Assembly: GCF_900091585.1 (NCBI RefSeq) | Contig: NZ_FMHT01000003.1 | Span: forward strand, 5,323,501-5,387,500 | From: Micromonospora nigra | GTDB lineage: Bacteria > Actinomycetota > Actinomycetes > Mycobacteriales > Micromonosporaceae | DNA length: 64,000 bases | Reading direction: 5' to 3' | Part shown: positions 15,217 to 26,368 of the stretch, piece after piece | Layout of the letters: each line of letters opens with the position of its first letter | Position numbering within the stretch: the first letter of the stretch is position 1 | Position numbers and translations under genes: made by a program | The notes under the pieces: model-generated | What the model saw: only the letters and a program-made list of their open reading frames with translations | Database searches by the model: none | Told to the model about the DNA's origin: nothing

Positions 15217-16551
15217 TCACTCCCGCACGGTCCCGTCCGGTCCGGTTTCGCCCGGTCCGGTTTCGCCCGGTCCGGTTTCGCCCGGTCCGGTCCCGTCCGG
15301 TTCGGTCCCGTCCGGTTCGGTCCCGTCCGGTCCGGTCATGCGTCGCTCGCGCCGTTCGGCGGACGCCTGTCGCAGCCGCTCGTACCAGGCCGGCGTGGTG
15401 ACGGGGTCGAAGATCCGCGCGATCGCGATGTCGGTGGAGGAGTGCGCGAGAATCGACAGCACGATCGTCAACGCCACCAGGTGGAAGATGGCATCCGCAG
15501 CGGGGATGCCGGCTTGGAGCACGAGCAGTCCGTAGACGACCGAGGCGAATCCCTTCGGCCCGAACCACATGGCGGCGAACTGCTCGGTGCGGCTCAGCCG
15601 GGAGCCGAGGAAGGACACCGCGAGCGCGGCCGGCCGCGCCAGCACGATGGCCAGCACGGCGAAGACCCAGCCGGGCCAGGAGATCTCCCCGAGGAACTCG
15701 ACCGAGATCAGTGCGCCGAAGACCAGCAGCGCCGCCAGCTTGAACAGCTCCGCCAGCACCTCGCCGAAGTGCGCGAAGCTCTCCCGCTGCCGCTCGCCGA
15801 AGGTCGCCACCGTGACGCCCGCGGCGAACGCGGCCAGGAACAGGTTGGCGTGGGTCACCTGGCCCAGCGCGAGGACGAGCAGCCCGATCGCGACCCCGTT
15901 CAAGGGCTCGTACTGGGTGGAGGCGGAGAAGAAGCGGCTCCGTTCCAGCCGCAGCGCCAGCCAGGGGACCGCCACCCCGATGACGACTCCGAGCAGCAGC
16001 TCCGTCCCGAGCTCGTCGAGGTGCAGGTCGTCCGAGCCGGCGGCGACCGCGAGGAACAGGATGACGAACGGCAGGGCCAGACCGTCGTTGATGCCGGACT
16101 CGACGTTGAGCAGGTGCCGCAACCGGGCGGGCACCCGCTCGTTGCCTACCAGTGCGGCGGCGAAGACCGGGTCGGTGGGGGCGAGGATCGCGCCCAGTAG
16201 AAAGGCCTCCGGCCAGTCCAGACCCGCCACGAAGTGACCCAGCCCCGCGGTGATCAGCAGGGTCAGCGGGAGCCCCCAGCCGAGCGCCCGACCGGGTAGC
16301 CGCCAGGCCGTGCGCAGGTCCGACCACCCGACCCGCATCCCGTCGGTGAACAACACGGTGAACAGGGCCAACTCGGCAAGTGTCGCCACGATGGGGGCGT
16401 CGGCGGTGACGTCCAGCACGCCGGTGGTCTCCGGGCCGAGCACGAAGCCGGCCGCCAGGAACACCACCGCTGTCGACAGGACCGTCCGGTGGGCGAGGCT
16501 GGACAGCAGCACGGCGACCAGCAGCACCGCCGCAAACGCGAAGAGCAACAC
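15217..16551 (-). CDS. Na+/H+ (cation:proton) antiporter, CPA1 family
   Basis: 444 aa, GTG start with a GGGAG site upstream on the minus strand. About 12 hydrophobic helices. The CPA1/NhaP signatures are present: GAILAPTDPVFAAAL (TDP in helix 5) and LNVESGINDGLALPFVI (the ND pair of electroneutral exchangers). After the last helix there is a cytoplasmic tail of pentapeptide repeats (TGPDG, TEPDG, TGPGE) encoded by 15-bp DNA repeats. It is divergent from aroC and unrelated to the polysaccharide genes it faces. Likely role: exporting Na+ or K+ in exchange for protons. Confidence 0.88.
   Translation of the reverse strand: MLLFAFAAVLLVAVLLSSLAHRTVLSTAVVFLAAGFVLGPETTGVLDVTADAPIVATLAELALFTVLFTDGMRVGWSDLRTAWRLPGRALGWGLPLTLLITAGLGHFVAGLDWPEAFLLGAILAPTDPVFAAALVGNERVPARLRHLLNVESGINDGLALPFVILFLAVAAGSDDLHLDELGTELLLGVVIGVAVPWLALRLERSRFFSASTQYEPLNGVAIGLLVLALGQVTHANLFLAAFAAGVTVATFGERQRESFAHFGEVLAELFKLAALLVFGALISVEFLGEISWPGWVFAVLAIVLARPAALAVSFLGSRLSRTEQFAAMWFGPKGFASVVYGLLVLQAGIPAADAIFHLVALTIVLSILAHSSTDIAIARIFDPVTTPAWYERLRQASAERRERRMTGPDGTEPDGTEPDGTGPGETGPGETGPGETGPDGTVRE
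15229..15338 (-). repeat. 15-bp tandem repeats encoding the antiporter's acidic tail
   Basis: Seven 15-bp units in two sub-types (read on the plus strand as CCCGGTCCGGTTTCG and CCCGTCCGGTTCGGT) encode TGPGE and T(G/E)PDG pentapeptides. Copies are nearly identical at the DNA level, which suggests recent slippage; the frame is kept. Confidence 0.9.
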
Positions 16552-16728
16552 TCCGACTCCCGGACTTCGTGATCACCGGCCCGGCTGCCCGGCGATCCCG
16601 CCAGTGCGCCGCGCCTGATCGTACGGCCGCCACCGCCCGATCGCCTGTCGACGCTGCTGCGCCGACCGGCTCCGCGTCCGCAGGGCGGGACGGCGCGGGC
16701 ACCGCGCGGTGGCGGCCACCGGACGTGA

Positions 16729-16734
16729 CAGACT
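16729..16734 (+). promoter_or_regulatory. Candidate -10 box of aroC (leaderless)
   Basis: CAGACT lies 7 bases upstream of the aroC GTG, so transcription would begin at or within a base or two of the start codon. The same arrangement recurs at aroB, rpe and the PH-domain gene. Confidence 0.45.
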
Positions 16735-16741
16735 GAGCGCT

Positions 16742-17920
16742 GTGTTGCGCTGGCTGACTGCAGGTGAATCGCACGGTCCCGCCCTCGTTGCCCTGTTGGA
16801 GGGGGTTCCCGCCGGGGTGGAGGTGACCTCCGCCGACATCGCCGGGGAGCTGGCCCGCCGTCGCCTCGGCTACGGCCGGGGCGCCCGGATGGCCTTCGAG
16901 CAGGACGAGGTCGAGTTCATCGGCGGCCTTCGGCACGGGGTGACCCTGGGCAGCCCGGTCGCGATCCGGGTGGGCAACTCGGAGTGGCCGAAGTGGCAGA
17001 CCGTGATGGCCGCCGACCCGGTCGACGCCGACGAGCTGGCCGGGCAGGCGCGCAACGCCCCGCTGACCCGCCCCCGGCCCGGCCACGCCGACCTGGCCGG
17101 CATGCAGAAGTACGGCCACACCGACGCCCGGCCGATCCTGGAACGGGCCAGCGCCCGGGAGACCGCGGCCCGGGTGGCCGTCGGCACCGTCGCCAAGGCG
17201 CTGGTGAAGCAGGCGCTGGGCATCGAGATCGTCTCGCACGTCGTCGAGCTGGGGCCGGTGGCCGCGAAGCCGGGGCTGCGACCCGTGCCGGGCGACGCCG
17301 AGCGCATCGACGCCGACCCGCTGCGCTGCCTCGACCCCGAGGCCAGCGCCCGGATGGTCGCGGAGGTCGACGCCGCGAAGAAGGCCGCCGACACCCTCGG
17401 CGGCGTGGTCGAGGTGCTGGCGTACGGGGTGCCGCCGGGCCTGGGCAGCCACGTGCAGTGGGACCGCAAGCTCGACGCCCGGTTGGCGACCGCGCTGATG
17501 TCGATCCAGGCGATCAAGGGGGTGGAGATCGGCGACGGCTGGCAGCAGGCCCGCTCCCGTGGTTCGGAGGCGCACGACGAGATCGTGCCCACCGCCACCG
17601 GCGTCCGGCGGATCACCGACCGGGCCGGTGGGCTGGAGGGCGGCATCACCACCGGTGAGCCGCTGCGGGTGAAGGCCGCCATGAAGCCGATCTCGTCGCT
17701 GAACCGGGCCCTGTCGACCGTGGACGTGACCACCGGAGAGCCGGCCACCGCGATCAACCAGCGCTCCGACGTGTGTGCGGTGCCCGCCGCAGCCGTCGTC
17801 GCCGAGGCGATGGTGGCGCTGGTGCTGGCCGAGGCGGCCACCGAGAAGTTCGGCGGCGACTCGGTCGCCGAGATCCGGCGCAACCTCGCCGGTTACCTCG
17901 ACGCCCTGGTGATCCGGTGA
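16742..17920 (+). CDS. aroC: Chorismate synthase AroC
   Basis: 392 aa from a GTG giving the standard actinobacterial N-terminus (V/M)[14 protein letters not shown]; an in-frame GTG further upstream is not supported. GESHG, the [11 protein letters not shown] block, [20 protein letters not shown] and the C-terminal RSD ([11 protein letters not shown]) are the family signatures for FMN and EPSP binding. It converts EPSP to chorismate with reduced FMN. The end overlaps aroK by 4 bases. Confidence 0.96.
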   Translation: MLRWLTAGESHGPALVALLEGVPAGVEVTSADIAGELARRRLGYGRGARMAFEQDEVEFIGGLRHGVTLGSPVAIRVGNSEWPKWQTVMAADPVDADELAGQARNAPLTRPRPGHADLAGMQKYGHTDARPILERASARETAARVAVGTVAKALVKQALGIEIVSHVVELGPVAAKPGLRPVPGDAERIDADPLRCLDPEASARMVAEVDAAKKAADTLGGVVEVLAYGVPPGLGSHVQWDRKLDARLATALMSIQAIKGVEIGDGWQQARSRGSEAHDEIVPTATGVRRITDRAGGLEGGITTGEPLRVKAAMKPISSLNRALSTVDVTTGEPATAINQRSDVCAVPAAAVVAEAMVALVLAEAATEKFGGDSVAEIRRNLAGYLDALVIR

Positions 17921-18432
17921 CCGCACCGACCCGCCCGGTCTGTGTGCTGGTCGGCGCACCCGGCTCGGGCAAGACCACCGTCGGGCAGGCCGTCGCCGCC
18001 ACGCTCGGCGTCGAGTTCCGCGACACCGACGCCGACATCGAGCGTCTCGCCGGCAAGCCGATCCCGGAGATCTTCGTCGACGAGGGCGAGGAACACTTCC
18101 GTACGCTCGAACGGGCGGCCGTGGCGGCGGCGCTGGCCTCCTGCCCGGGGGTGCTCGCCCTCGGCGGCGGCGCGGTGCTCGCCGAGGACAACCGCGCCGT
18201 GCTGATCGGGCACCGGGTGGTGCACCTGTCCGTCGAGTTGCCCGACGCGGTGAAGCGGATCGGCCTGGGGGCCGGCCGGCCGCTGCTGGCGATCAATCCG
18301 CGCGCCACGCTGAAACACCTGCTGGACCAGCGTCGCCCGTTGTACGCGGAAGTGGCCACGGCCACTGTCGTGACCGACGGGCGGACGACGGAGGAGGTCG
18401 CCGCCGAGGTCGTCACCCTGCTCGGCCACTGA
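17917..18432 (+). CDS. aroK: Shikimate kinase AroK
   Basis: 171 aa, GTG overlapping the aroC stop. Walker [10 protein letters not shown] (residues ~13-21), DTDADIE for Mg2+/shikimate binding, the FRTLERAAV shikimate-binding Arg, and GGGAVL (the conserved GGG loop) are all present; LID Arg lies in [10 protein letters not shown]. It phosphorylates shikimate at O3. Its 3' end overlaps the convergent ctaG-like gene by 20 bp. The next pathway gene, aroB, is separated by two opposing genes. Confidence 0.95.
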   Translation: MTAPTRPVCVLVGAPGSGKTTVGQAVAATLGVEFRDTDADIERLAGKPIPEIFVDEGEEHFRTLERAAVAAALASCPGVLALGGGAVLAEDNRAVLIGHRVVHLSVELPDAVKRIGLGAGRPLLAINPRATLKHLLDQRRPLYAEVATATVVTDGRTTEEVAAEVVTLLGH

Positions 18433-19242
18433 GGTCGGCCCGGTGGCCGGGCCGCGGCCGGTGCCCGGCGGTGCGCGTTGCCGCCGGCCGTCGGGGCCCC
18501 GGGCGCCAGCCGGCCAGGAGGGCGAGGGCGAGCAGGATCTCGGCCAGGTCGCCGCCGTAGTACATCACCGTGGCCCCGGCACGCAGCTGCTCCGGCGGGG
18601 CGGGGACGTCGACCAGCAGGCCCGCGTACAGCAGTTGGGCGAGGGACGCGTGGGCGACCACCGCCGCCCCGAGCACCACCAGCCGCACCGGCACCCGGGG
18701 GCGGTGCGGGCCGGGATCCGGGCCGGCCATCGACCAGGTGAAGAGGCATCCGCTGACCAGGAAGTGCAGGTGGACCAGGTCGTGGAGCAGCGGGTCGACT
18801 AGGGTGGCCCGGTACAGCGGGGTGAGGTGGAGCAACCAGAGCCCGCCGGCGGTGAGCAGCAGCCCGGTGACCGGATGGGTGAGCGGCCGCAGGGCCGGGT
18901 GCCGCAGCACGTGGACCGCCGCCCGCCCGGCCCGCCGGTCGACCGTGCGTAGGGCCAGCGTGCCGGGTGCACCGAGGACCAGCCCGAGGGGGGCCAGCAT
19001 GCCGAGCAGGAGATGCTGCCACATGTGCCCGACGAAGTCGTCGGCCGGCAGGATCAGCGCCGTGGCGAGCAGGGCACACCCGGCGGCGAAGGCCGCCGTT
19101 CGCCAGTGGCTCCAACCGGCTCCGTCCCGGCCGCGTTGGCGCAGCGCGGCGGCCAGGTAGACCCAGCAGGCCGCCAGGGGCACGAGCAGCGCCGGCCCGA
19201 CGGTCGCGTGACCGGCGTGGTGCCCGGCGACCAGCGCGGTGT

Positions 19243-19246
<4 letters not shown>
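18413..19246 (-). CDS. ctaG: Cytochrome c oxidase assembly protein CtaG (caa3_CtaG family)
   Basis: 277 aa. A GTG overlapping the DUF2243 stop (GTGA) is chosen over longer in-frame starts. About seven hydrophobic helices; FVGHMWQHLLLGMLAPLGLVLGAP, HDLVHLHFLVSGCLFTWSMAGPDP and YYGGDLAEILLA are typical of the caa3_CtaG family, with many His in membrane segments. Proteins of this family are linked to copper delivery or assembly of cytochrome oxidase. It forms a two-gene minus-strand operon with the DUF2243 gene. Confidence 0.85.
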
Positions 19247-21462
<2,216 letters not shown>

Positions 21463-21685
21463 GGTCGCGGCCGGGCCGGGCGCTCGGTGGCTTCCGCGCC
21501 GACGGCCACCCCCTCGTGATGGTTACCGTGTGTGATCGACTTCTTGCCGTCGGTCCACCTCTGCTCGCCCGCCGCGCGGCTGCACCGGGGGCGGTCCGGT
21601 GTGCTCGGGAGGCTGCCCGACCGGCCCGGCGGGGGCGGCGGACGGTGCGGCGTGCGGTGGCTACGGTGTGCCGCGCGGTGGCTAG

Positions 21686-21691
21686 TAGACT
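21686..21691 (+). promoter_or_regulatory. Candidate -10 box of efp
   Basis: TAGACT, the most common actinobacterial -10 form in this window, is ~38 bases before the efp ATG, leaving room for a short leader with AGGCAGGAA as ribosome site. Confidence 0.5.
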
Positions 21692-21729
21692 TGCCAGGTC
21701 TGTCCGCCAATTGATGATCAAGGCAGGAA

Positions 21730-22287
21730 ATGGCCACCACCAACGACCTGAAGAACGGCCTGGTACTCAACCTCGACGGAGAGCTGTGGGCCGTCGTCGA
21801 GTTCCAGCACGTCAAGCCTGGTAAGGGTGGTGCGTTCGTGCGTACCACGCTGAAGAACGTGCTGTCCGGCAAGGTGGTCGACAAGACCTTCAACGCGGGC
21901 ACCAAGGTCGAGACCGCGACCGTGGACAAGCGCACGATGCAGTACCTCTACGCCGACGGCGAGGACTACGTCTTCATGGACCTGGAGACGTTCGACCAGA
22001 TCACCGTCCCCGACGGGACGGTCGGCGAGGCGGCCAACTACCTGCTGCCCGAGGCCGAGGCCACCGTCGCCACCCACGAGGGTGTTCCGCTCTACATCGA
22101 GCTGCCGACCTCCGTGGTGCTGGAGATCACCTACACCGAGCCGGGCCTGCAGGGCGACCGCTCGACCGGTGGCAACAAGCCGGCGACCGTCGAGACCGGC
22201 GCGACCGTGCAGGTGCCGCTGTTCATCACCACCGGCGAGAAGATCAAGGTCGACACGCGCGACGGCCGTTACCTCGGCCGCGCCTGA
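21730..22287 (+). CDS. efp: Elongation factor P
   Basis: 185 aa with the usual three beta-barrel domains. Domain I carries the tip loop KPGKGGAF with Lys32 at the position that is post-translationally modified in other bacteria; actinobacterial EF-P of this loop type is reported to work with unmodified Lys. EF-P relieves ribosome stalling at polyproline. The C-terminus ([11 protein letters not shown]) is canonical. Start chosen at the ATG behind AGGCAGGAA. It overlaps nusB by one base. Confidence 0.95.
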   Translation: MATTNDLKNGLVLNLDGELWAVVEFQHVKPGKGGAFVRTTLKNVLSGKVVDKTFNAGTKVETATVDKRTMQYLYADGEDYVFMDLETFDQITVPDGTVGEAANYLLPEAEATVATHEGVPLYIELPTSVVLEITYTEPGLQGDRSTGGNKPATVETGATVQVPLFITTGEKIKVDTRDGRYLGRA

Positions 22288-22721
22288 TGGCCGAGGGGCC
22301 CAAGCAGCAGATGCCGGCGCGTCGCAAGGCGCGCAAGCGGGCGCTGGACGTGCTCTTCGAGGCCGACCTGCGGGACCACCCGCCGGTCGAGGTGCTCGCC
22401 GGCTACCTCGGGCGCATCTCCAGGCCCCATCCCGACCACCTGGACTACGCGGTGAGCCTGGTCGAGGGCGTCGCCGGCCACCTCGACCGGATCGACGAGC
22501 TGATCGCCAGCTACGCCGAGGGCTGGACGCTGGACCGGATGCCGGTCGTCGACCGCAACCTCGCCCGGATCGCCGTGTACGAGTTGCTCTACGTCGACGA
22601 GATCGACGACGCGGTGGCGATCAGCGAGGCCGTGGAGTTGGCCCGGCAGATGTCGACCGACGACTCGCCACGGTTCCTCAACGGCATCCTCGGCCGCATC
22701 GCCGAGTACGCCACCCGCTGA
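22287..22721 (+). CDS. nusB: Transcription antitermination factor NusB
   Basis: 144 aa, all-helical. ARRKARKRALDVLFEADLR at the N-terminus and NLARIAVYELLYVDEIDDAVAISEAVELARQMSTDDSPRFLNGILGRI at the C-terminus are the NusB core. With NusE/S10 it binds boxA RNA in rRNA operons. Coupled to efp by TGATG. A strong hairpin terminator follows. Confidence 0.95.
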   Translation: MAEGPKQQMPARRKARKRALDVLFEADLRDHPPVEVLAGYLGRISRPHPDHLDYAVSLVEGVAGHLDRIDELIASYAEGWTLDRMPVVDRNLARIAVYELLYVDEIDDAVAISEAVELARQMSTDDSPRFLNGILGRIAEYATR

Positions 22722-22763
22722 GGCAGCGCCGGCTGTCGGCCGCGCCGGCTGCCGACCGACCAG

Positions 22764-22807
22764 CGACGCGAAGGGCCCGTGCCGTCCGGCACGGGCCCTT
22801 CGCGTCG
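22764..22807. terminator. Bidirectional intrinsic terminator between nusB and bldD
   Basis: A perfect 20-bp stem with a four-base loop (GTCC) lies between the convergent ends of nusB and bldD. The outer pairs GAAG/CTTC give short A/T runs on both strands. One of the longest perfect stems in the window. Confidence 0.9.
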
Positions 22808-22814
22808 TCGGTGT

Positions 22815-23303
22815 TCAGGAGGCGAAGAACGCCCGGGGGTCGGCCACGAGCACGCCGTGCTCGGTCAGCCGCTCGATCAGGCCGGACGGCGAGGCGTCGT
22901 AGACGATCGCCAGGGCGCGCAGGTCGTCGGCACGGATCGACAGCACCCGGCCGTTGTAGTCGCCGCGCTGCTGCTGGATGGCGCGGGCGTACCGGGCGAC
23001 GTAGGCGAGGTCCTCGCTGGCCTCGTCGTACAGGCGCTCCAGGTCCAGCACGATCTTGCTGGTGGGCTCGTGCCGCACGCCACTGCCGTCGGGCAGCAGC
23101 TCTGAGACGGGAACCCGGTAGAAGTCGGCCAGCTCGGCCAGGCGGGACACGGTGACGGCCCGGTCGCCGCGCTCGTACGAGCCGACCACCACCGCCTTCC
23201 AGCGCCCGTTCGACTTCTCCTCCACACCCTGCAGGGACAGGCCCTGCTGCTGGCGGATGGAGCGCAGGCGGGCGCCCAGAGACTTCGCGTATTCAGAGGG
23301 CAT
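22815..23303 (-). CDS. bldD: Developmental regulator BldD
   Basis: 162 aa. N-terminal HTH_3/XRE domain (LGARLRSIRQQQGLSLQGVEEKS ... GSYERGDRAVTVSRLAELADFY, ~8-68). The C-terminal domain has R113-G-D115, eight residues, then R124-A-D-D127, the RxD-X8-RxxD signature known to bind tetrameric cyclic di-GMP in Streptomyces BldD. It is therefore expected to be a c-di-GMP-dependent repressor of development genes. A good sigma-70-type promoter precedes it on the minus strand. A REC-GGDEF protein lies 24 kb away in the same window. Confidence 0.93.
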   Translation of the reverse strand: MPSEYAKSLGARLRSIRQQQGLSLQGVEEKSNGRWKAVVVGSYERGDRAVTVSRLAELADFYRVPVSELLPDGSGVRHEPTSKIVLDLERLYDEASEDLAYVARYARAIQQQRGDYNGRVLSIRADDLRALAIVYDASPSGLIERLTEHGVLVADPRAFFAS

Positions 23304-23356
23304 TCGGACACTCCCAGTGCTGCTCGGGGTTCTCCCAGCGATCGCTACGGAGCGTG

Positions 23357-23385
23357 ACGGTACGGGGATTGCGACACCTGGTCAA
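23357..23385 (-). promoter_or_regulatory. bldD promoter
   Basis: On the minus strand TTGACC (23380-23385) and TACCGT (23357-23362) are separated by exactly 17 bases, ~54 bp from the bldD start. GTGAC/GTCA half-sites overlap the hexamers (GCGTGACGG, GGTCGTGACC), as expected if BldD represses its own gene; that last point is inference. Confidence 0.6.
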
Positions 23386-23544
23386 GTGGTCGTGACCTTC
23401 CTGTTGGTCAGCGCGGAGTGAGATGTCCCGTTTCGCCGGGCTGACCGTGGGATCAGCGGCCGACGTCGGACCGCGCCGCCACCACTGGTAACGTGGCATG
23501 AAGCCCTCCGCCGGTCGTCCGCGGCCGCCCCGGAGCATCCGACG

Positions 23545-23581
23545 TCCTTTAACGACCCGTCCCGTGAGGCGGGGAAGGAGG
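23545..23581 (+). promoter_or_regulatory. PyrR-binding RNA element overlapping the pyrR ribosome site
   Basis: The leader reads TCCTTTAACGACC then GTCCCGTGAGGCGGGGAAGG, which follows the known PyrR-binding loop pattern (UUUAA, UCC-GnGAGGCu, AAGG). Its 3' end is the AAGGAGG ribosome site of pyrR, so PyrR-UMP binding could block translation directly, as reported for mycobacteria, rather than by a terminator. A possible promoter -10 (TAACGT, 23489-23494) lies upstream. Confidence 0.65.
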
Positions 23582-23587
23582 TCCGCC

Positions 23588-24172
23588 GTGGCCTGCCCAC
23601 CGGCTGTCCCCACATCGTCGCCGCGACAACCCTCGGTGAAGATGATCCTGACCGAGGCCGACGTGCACCGCGTAGTCGACCGGATCGCCCACCAGATCCT
23701 GGAGAAGACCCAGGGTGCCGCCGACACGGTCCTGCTCGGCATCCCCACCCGGGGCGCGCCCCTGGCCAGACGCCTCGCCGCCCGGATCAGCGCCTTCGAG
23801 GGCATCGACGTACCGGTCGGTGTGCTCGACATCACGCTCTACCGCGACGACCTGCGCCGGCACGCCACCCGCGCGGTCGGCCCGACCCAGGTCCCCGCCG
23901 GTGGCATCGACGGCAGGCGGGTCGTCCTCGTCGACGACGTGCTCTTCTCCGGCCGCACCGTGCGCGCCGCCCTCGACGCGCTGAACGACGTCGGCCGGCC
24001 GTCGTCGGTGCAACTCGCCGTCCTGGTCGACCGGGGTCACCGGCAGCTGCCCATCCGCGCCGACTACGTCGGCAAGAACATCCCGACCGCGCTGGCCGAG
24101 AGCGTGAAGGTCACCCTCGCCGAGACCGACGGCGTCGACGAGGTCAAGCTCTACGGGGGAGCCACCTCATGA
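23588..24172 (+). CDS. pyrR: Bifunctional pyr operon regulator / uracil phosphoribosyltransferase PyrR
   Basis: 194 aa from a GTG 6 bases after a perfect AAGGAGG; the longer frame from 23498 would run through the RNA element and is rejected. [19 protein letters not shown] starts the conserved fold; [15 protein letters not shown] and the PRPP loop [21 protein letters not shown] are diagnostic. KNIPT near the C-terminus is the PyrR signature. It binds pyr mRNA in response to UMP. First gene of the pyrimidine operon, overlapping pyrB by 4 bases. Confidence 0.93.
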   Translation: MACPPAVPTSSPRQPSVKMILTEADVHRVVDRIAHQILEKTQGAADTVLLGIPTRGAPLARRLAARISAFEGIDVPVGVLDITLYRDDLRRHATRAVGPTQVPAGGIDGRRVVLVDDVLFSGRTVRAALDALNDVGRPSSVQLAVLVDRGHRQLPIRADYVGKNIPTALAESVKVTLAETDGVDEVKLYGGATS

Positions 24173-25293
24173 TCCGTCACCTGCTCTCCGGCGCCGACCT
24201 GGACGCCGCCACCGCCACCCGGATCCTCGACACCGCCGCCGAGATGGCCACCGTCGCCGGCCGGGAGGTCAAGAAGCTGCCCGCGCTGCGCGGGCGCACC
24301 GTGGTCAACCTCTTCTACGAGGATTCCACCCGCACCCGGATCTCCTTCGAGGCCGCCGCGAAGCGGCTGTCCGCCGACGTGATCAACTTCTCGGCGAAGG
24401 GCTCCAGCGTCACCAAGGGGGAGAGCCTGAAGGACACGGCGCTGACCCTCCAGGCGATGGGTGCCGACGCGGTGGTCGTCCGGCACCCCGCCTCGGGTGC
24501 CCCGCACCGGCTGGCCGCCTGGGTCGACGGTTCGGTGGTCAACGCCGGTGACGGTACCCACGAACACCCCACCCAGGCGCTGCTCGACGCGTACACGATG
24601 CGGTCCCGGCTGGGCCGGCTCGCCGGCCTGTCGGTCGCGGTGGTCGGGGACGTGCTGCACTCCCGGGTGGCTCGCTCCAACGTGCTGCTGCTGTCCACCC
24701 TCGGCGCCAAGGTGACCCTGGTCGGGCCGCCCACCCTGATCCCGCTCGACGTCGTCACCGCCCTCGCGCCGGGCACCGACGTCTCCTACGACCTCGACGC
24801 GGTGCTGCCCACCTCGGACGTGGTCATGATGCTGCGGGTGCAGCGGGAGCGGATGAGCGACTCCTACTTCCCCTCGGCGCGCGAGTACGCCCGCCGCTAC
24901 GGCCTCGACGGCCCGCGCATGCGCCGGCTGCCGGAGCACGCGATCGTCATGCACCCCGGCCCGATGAACCGGGGCATGGAGATCACGCCCGAGGTCGCCG
25001 ACTCACCCCGCTCCACCATCGTCGAACAGGTCGCCAACGGGGTCTCCGTGCGGATGGCCGTCCTCTACCTGCTGCTCGGGGGAACAACCTGTGAGCCCGT
25101 ACCTGATCACCAACGTCAGCGTCGTCGGCGCCGCGCCGACCGACCTGCTGATCCGCGACGGCGTCGTCGCGCAGACCGGCGCCGGCCTGACCGCGCCGGA
25201 CGCCACCGTCGTCGACGGCACCGGGCTCGTCGCCCTGCCCGGCCTGGTCGACCTGCACACCCACCTGCGCGAGCCGGGCCGGGAGGACGCTGA
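24169..25293 (+). CDS. pyrB: Aspartate carbamoyltransferase PyrB, with apparent 3' frameshift
   Basis: The open frame is 374 aa, but only ~307 residues are PyrB-like. STRTRISFE (carbamoyl-phosphate site), [23 protein letters not shown] and [12 protein letters not shown] (aspartate site) are intact and should be catalytic. The last genuine segment is [11 protein letters not shown] at the G5 run 25078-25082. Beyond it the frame reads Arg-rich text that is simply pyrC out of frame, giving a 203-base overlap. One extra G would end the protein in LLGGNNL at a TGA (25092-25094) overlapping the pyrC GTG by 3 bases, the normal junction in this operon. Likely a sequencing or recent 1-bp deletion; functional end expected near 25094. 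Confidence 0.9.
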   Translation: MIRHLLSGADLDAATATRILDTAAEMATVAGREVKKLPALRGRTVVNLFYEDSTRTRISFEAAAKRLSADVINFSAKGSSVTKGESLKDTALTLQAMGADAVVVRHPASGAPHRLAAWVDGSVVNAGDGTHEHPTQALLDAYTMRSRLGRLAGLSVAVVGDVLHSRVARSNVLLLSTLGAKVTLVGPPTLIPLDVVTALAPGTDVSYDLDAVLPTSDVVMMLRVQRERMSDSYFPSAREYARRYGLDGPRMRRLPEHAIVMHPGPMNRGMEITPEVADSPRSTIVEQVANGVSVRMAVLYLLLGGTTCEPVPDHQRQRRRRRADRPADPRRRRRADRRRPDRAGRHRRRRHRARRPARPGRPAHPPARAGPGGR

Positions 25294-26368
25294 GACCGTC
25301 GAGTCCGGCTCCCGGGCCGCCGCCCTGGGCGGCTACACCGCCGTCTGCGCGATGGCCAACACCTCCCCGGTCGCCGACACCGCCGGCGTGGTCGAGCAGG
25401 TCTGGCGGCTCGGCCGCGAGTCCGGTCTGGTCGACGTCCAGCCGATCGGCGCGGTCACCGTCGGCCTGGCCGGTGAGCGACTGGCCGAACTGGGCGCGAT
25501 GGCCGACTCCGCCGCCCGGGTGCGGATCTTCTCCGACGACGGGCACTGCGTCGCCGACCCGAAGCTGATGCGCCGCGCCCTGGAGTACGTCAAGGCGTTC
25601 GACGGGATCATCGCCCAGCACGCCGAGGAGCCCCGGCTCACCGAGGGCGCGCAGATGCACGAGGGCGAGGTGTCGACCCGGCTGGGCCTGACCGGCTGGC
25701 CGGCGGTCGCCGAGGAGGCGATCATCGCGCGGGACGTGCTGCTCGCCGAGCACGTGGGCAGCCGCCTGCACGTCTGCCACGTGTCCACCGCCGGCAGCGT
25801 CGAGGTGCTGCGTCAGGCCAAGGCCCGGGGGGTACGCGTCACCGCCGAGGTGACCCCGCACCACCTGCTGCTCACCGACACCAGGGCGGAGACCTACGAC
25901 CCGGTGTACAAGGTCAACCCGCCGCTGCGCACCGCCGCCGACGTCGCGGCGCTGCGGGCCGCCCTGGTCGACGGTGTGATCGACATCATCGCCACCGACC
26001 ACGCCCCCCACGCGGTGGAGGACAAGGAGTGCGAGTGGGCGTACGCCCGACCGGGCATGCTCGGCCTGGAGACGGCGTTGTCGATCGCCCTCGACGTGCT
26101 CGGCCCCCGGTGGGACCTCATCGCCGAGCGGATGTCACGGGTGCCCGCCCTCATCGCCGGGCTGACCGAACACGGCCACGACCCCGCCCCCGGCACGCCG
26201 GCCAACCTGACCCTGGTCGACCCGTCCGTGCGGCGGGTCGTCGAACCGGCGGAACTGGCCAGCCGCAGTCGCAACACCCCGTACGCCCACATGACGCTGC
26301 CGGGTCGCATCGTGGCGACCTTCCTGCGCGGTGAGCCGACGGTCCTGGACGGAAAGGCAGTCAAGTGA
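25091..26368 (+). CDS. pyrC: Dihydroorotase PyrC
   Basis: 425 aa, GTG start. [13 protein letters not shown] holds the first metal ligands and the substrate Arg; [41 protein letters not shown] supply the remaining His ligands, and [15 protein letters not shown] the catalytic Asp, so this is a type I dihydroorotase with a complete site. It closes carbamoyl-aspartate to dihydroorotate. Overlaps carA by 4 bases. Confidence 0.95.
   Translation: MSPYLITNVSVVGAAPTDLLIRDGVVAQTGAGLTAPDATVVDGTGLVALPGLVDLHTHLREPGREDAETVESGSRAAALGGYTAVCAMANTSPVADTAGVVEQVWRLGRESGLVDVQPIGAVTVGLAGERLAELGAMADSAARVRIFSDDGHCVADPKLMRRALEYVKAFDGIIAQHAEEPRLTEGAQMHEGEVSTRLGLTGWPAVAEEAIIARDVLLAEHVGSRLHVCHVSTAGSVEVLRQAKARGVRVTAEVTPHHLLLTDTRAETYDPVYKVNPPLRTAADVAALRAALVDGVIDIIATDHAPHAVEDKECEWAYARPGMLGLETALSIALDVLGPRWDLIAERMSRVPALIAGLTEHGHDPAPGTPANLTLVDPSVRRVVEPAELASRSRNTPYAHMTLPGRIVATFLRGEPTVLDGKAVK

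Noticed and set aside
14882..17959. 1025-codon minus-strand open frame across the GT2 end, antiporter and aroC
   Set aside because: It is out of frame with the antiporter and antisense to aroC; the composition is typical of high-GC shadow frames.
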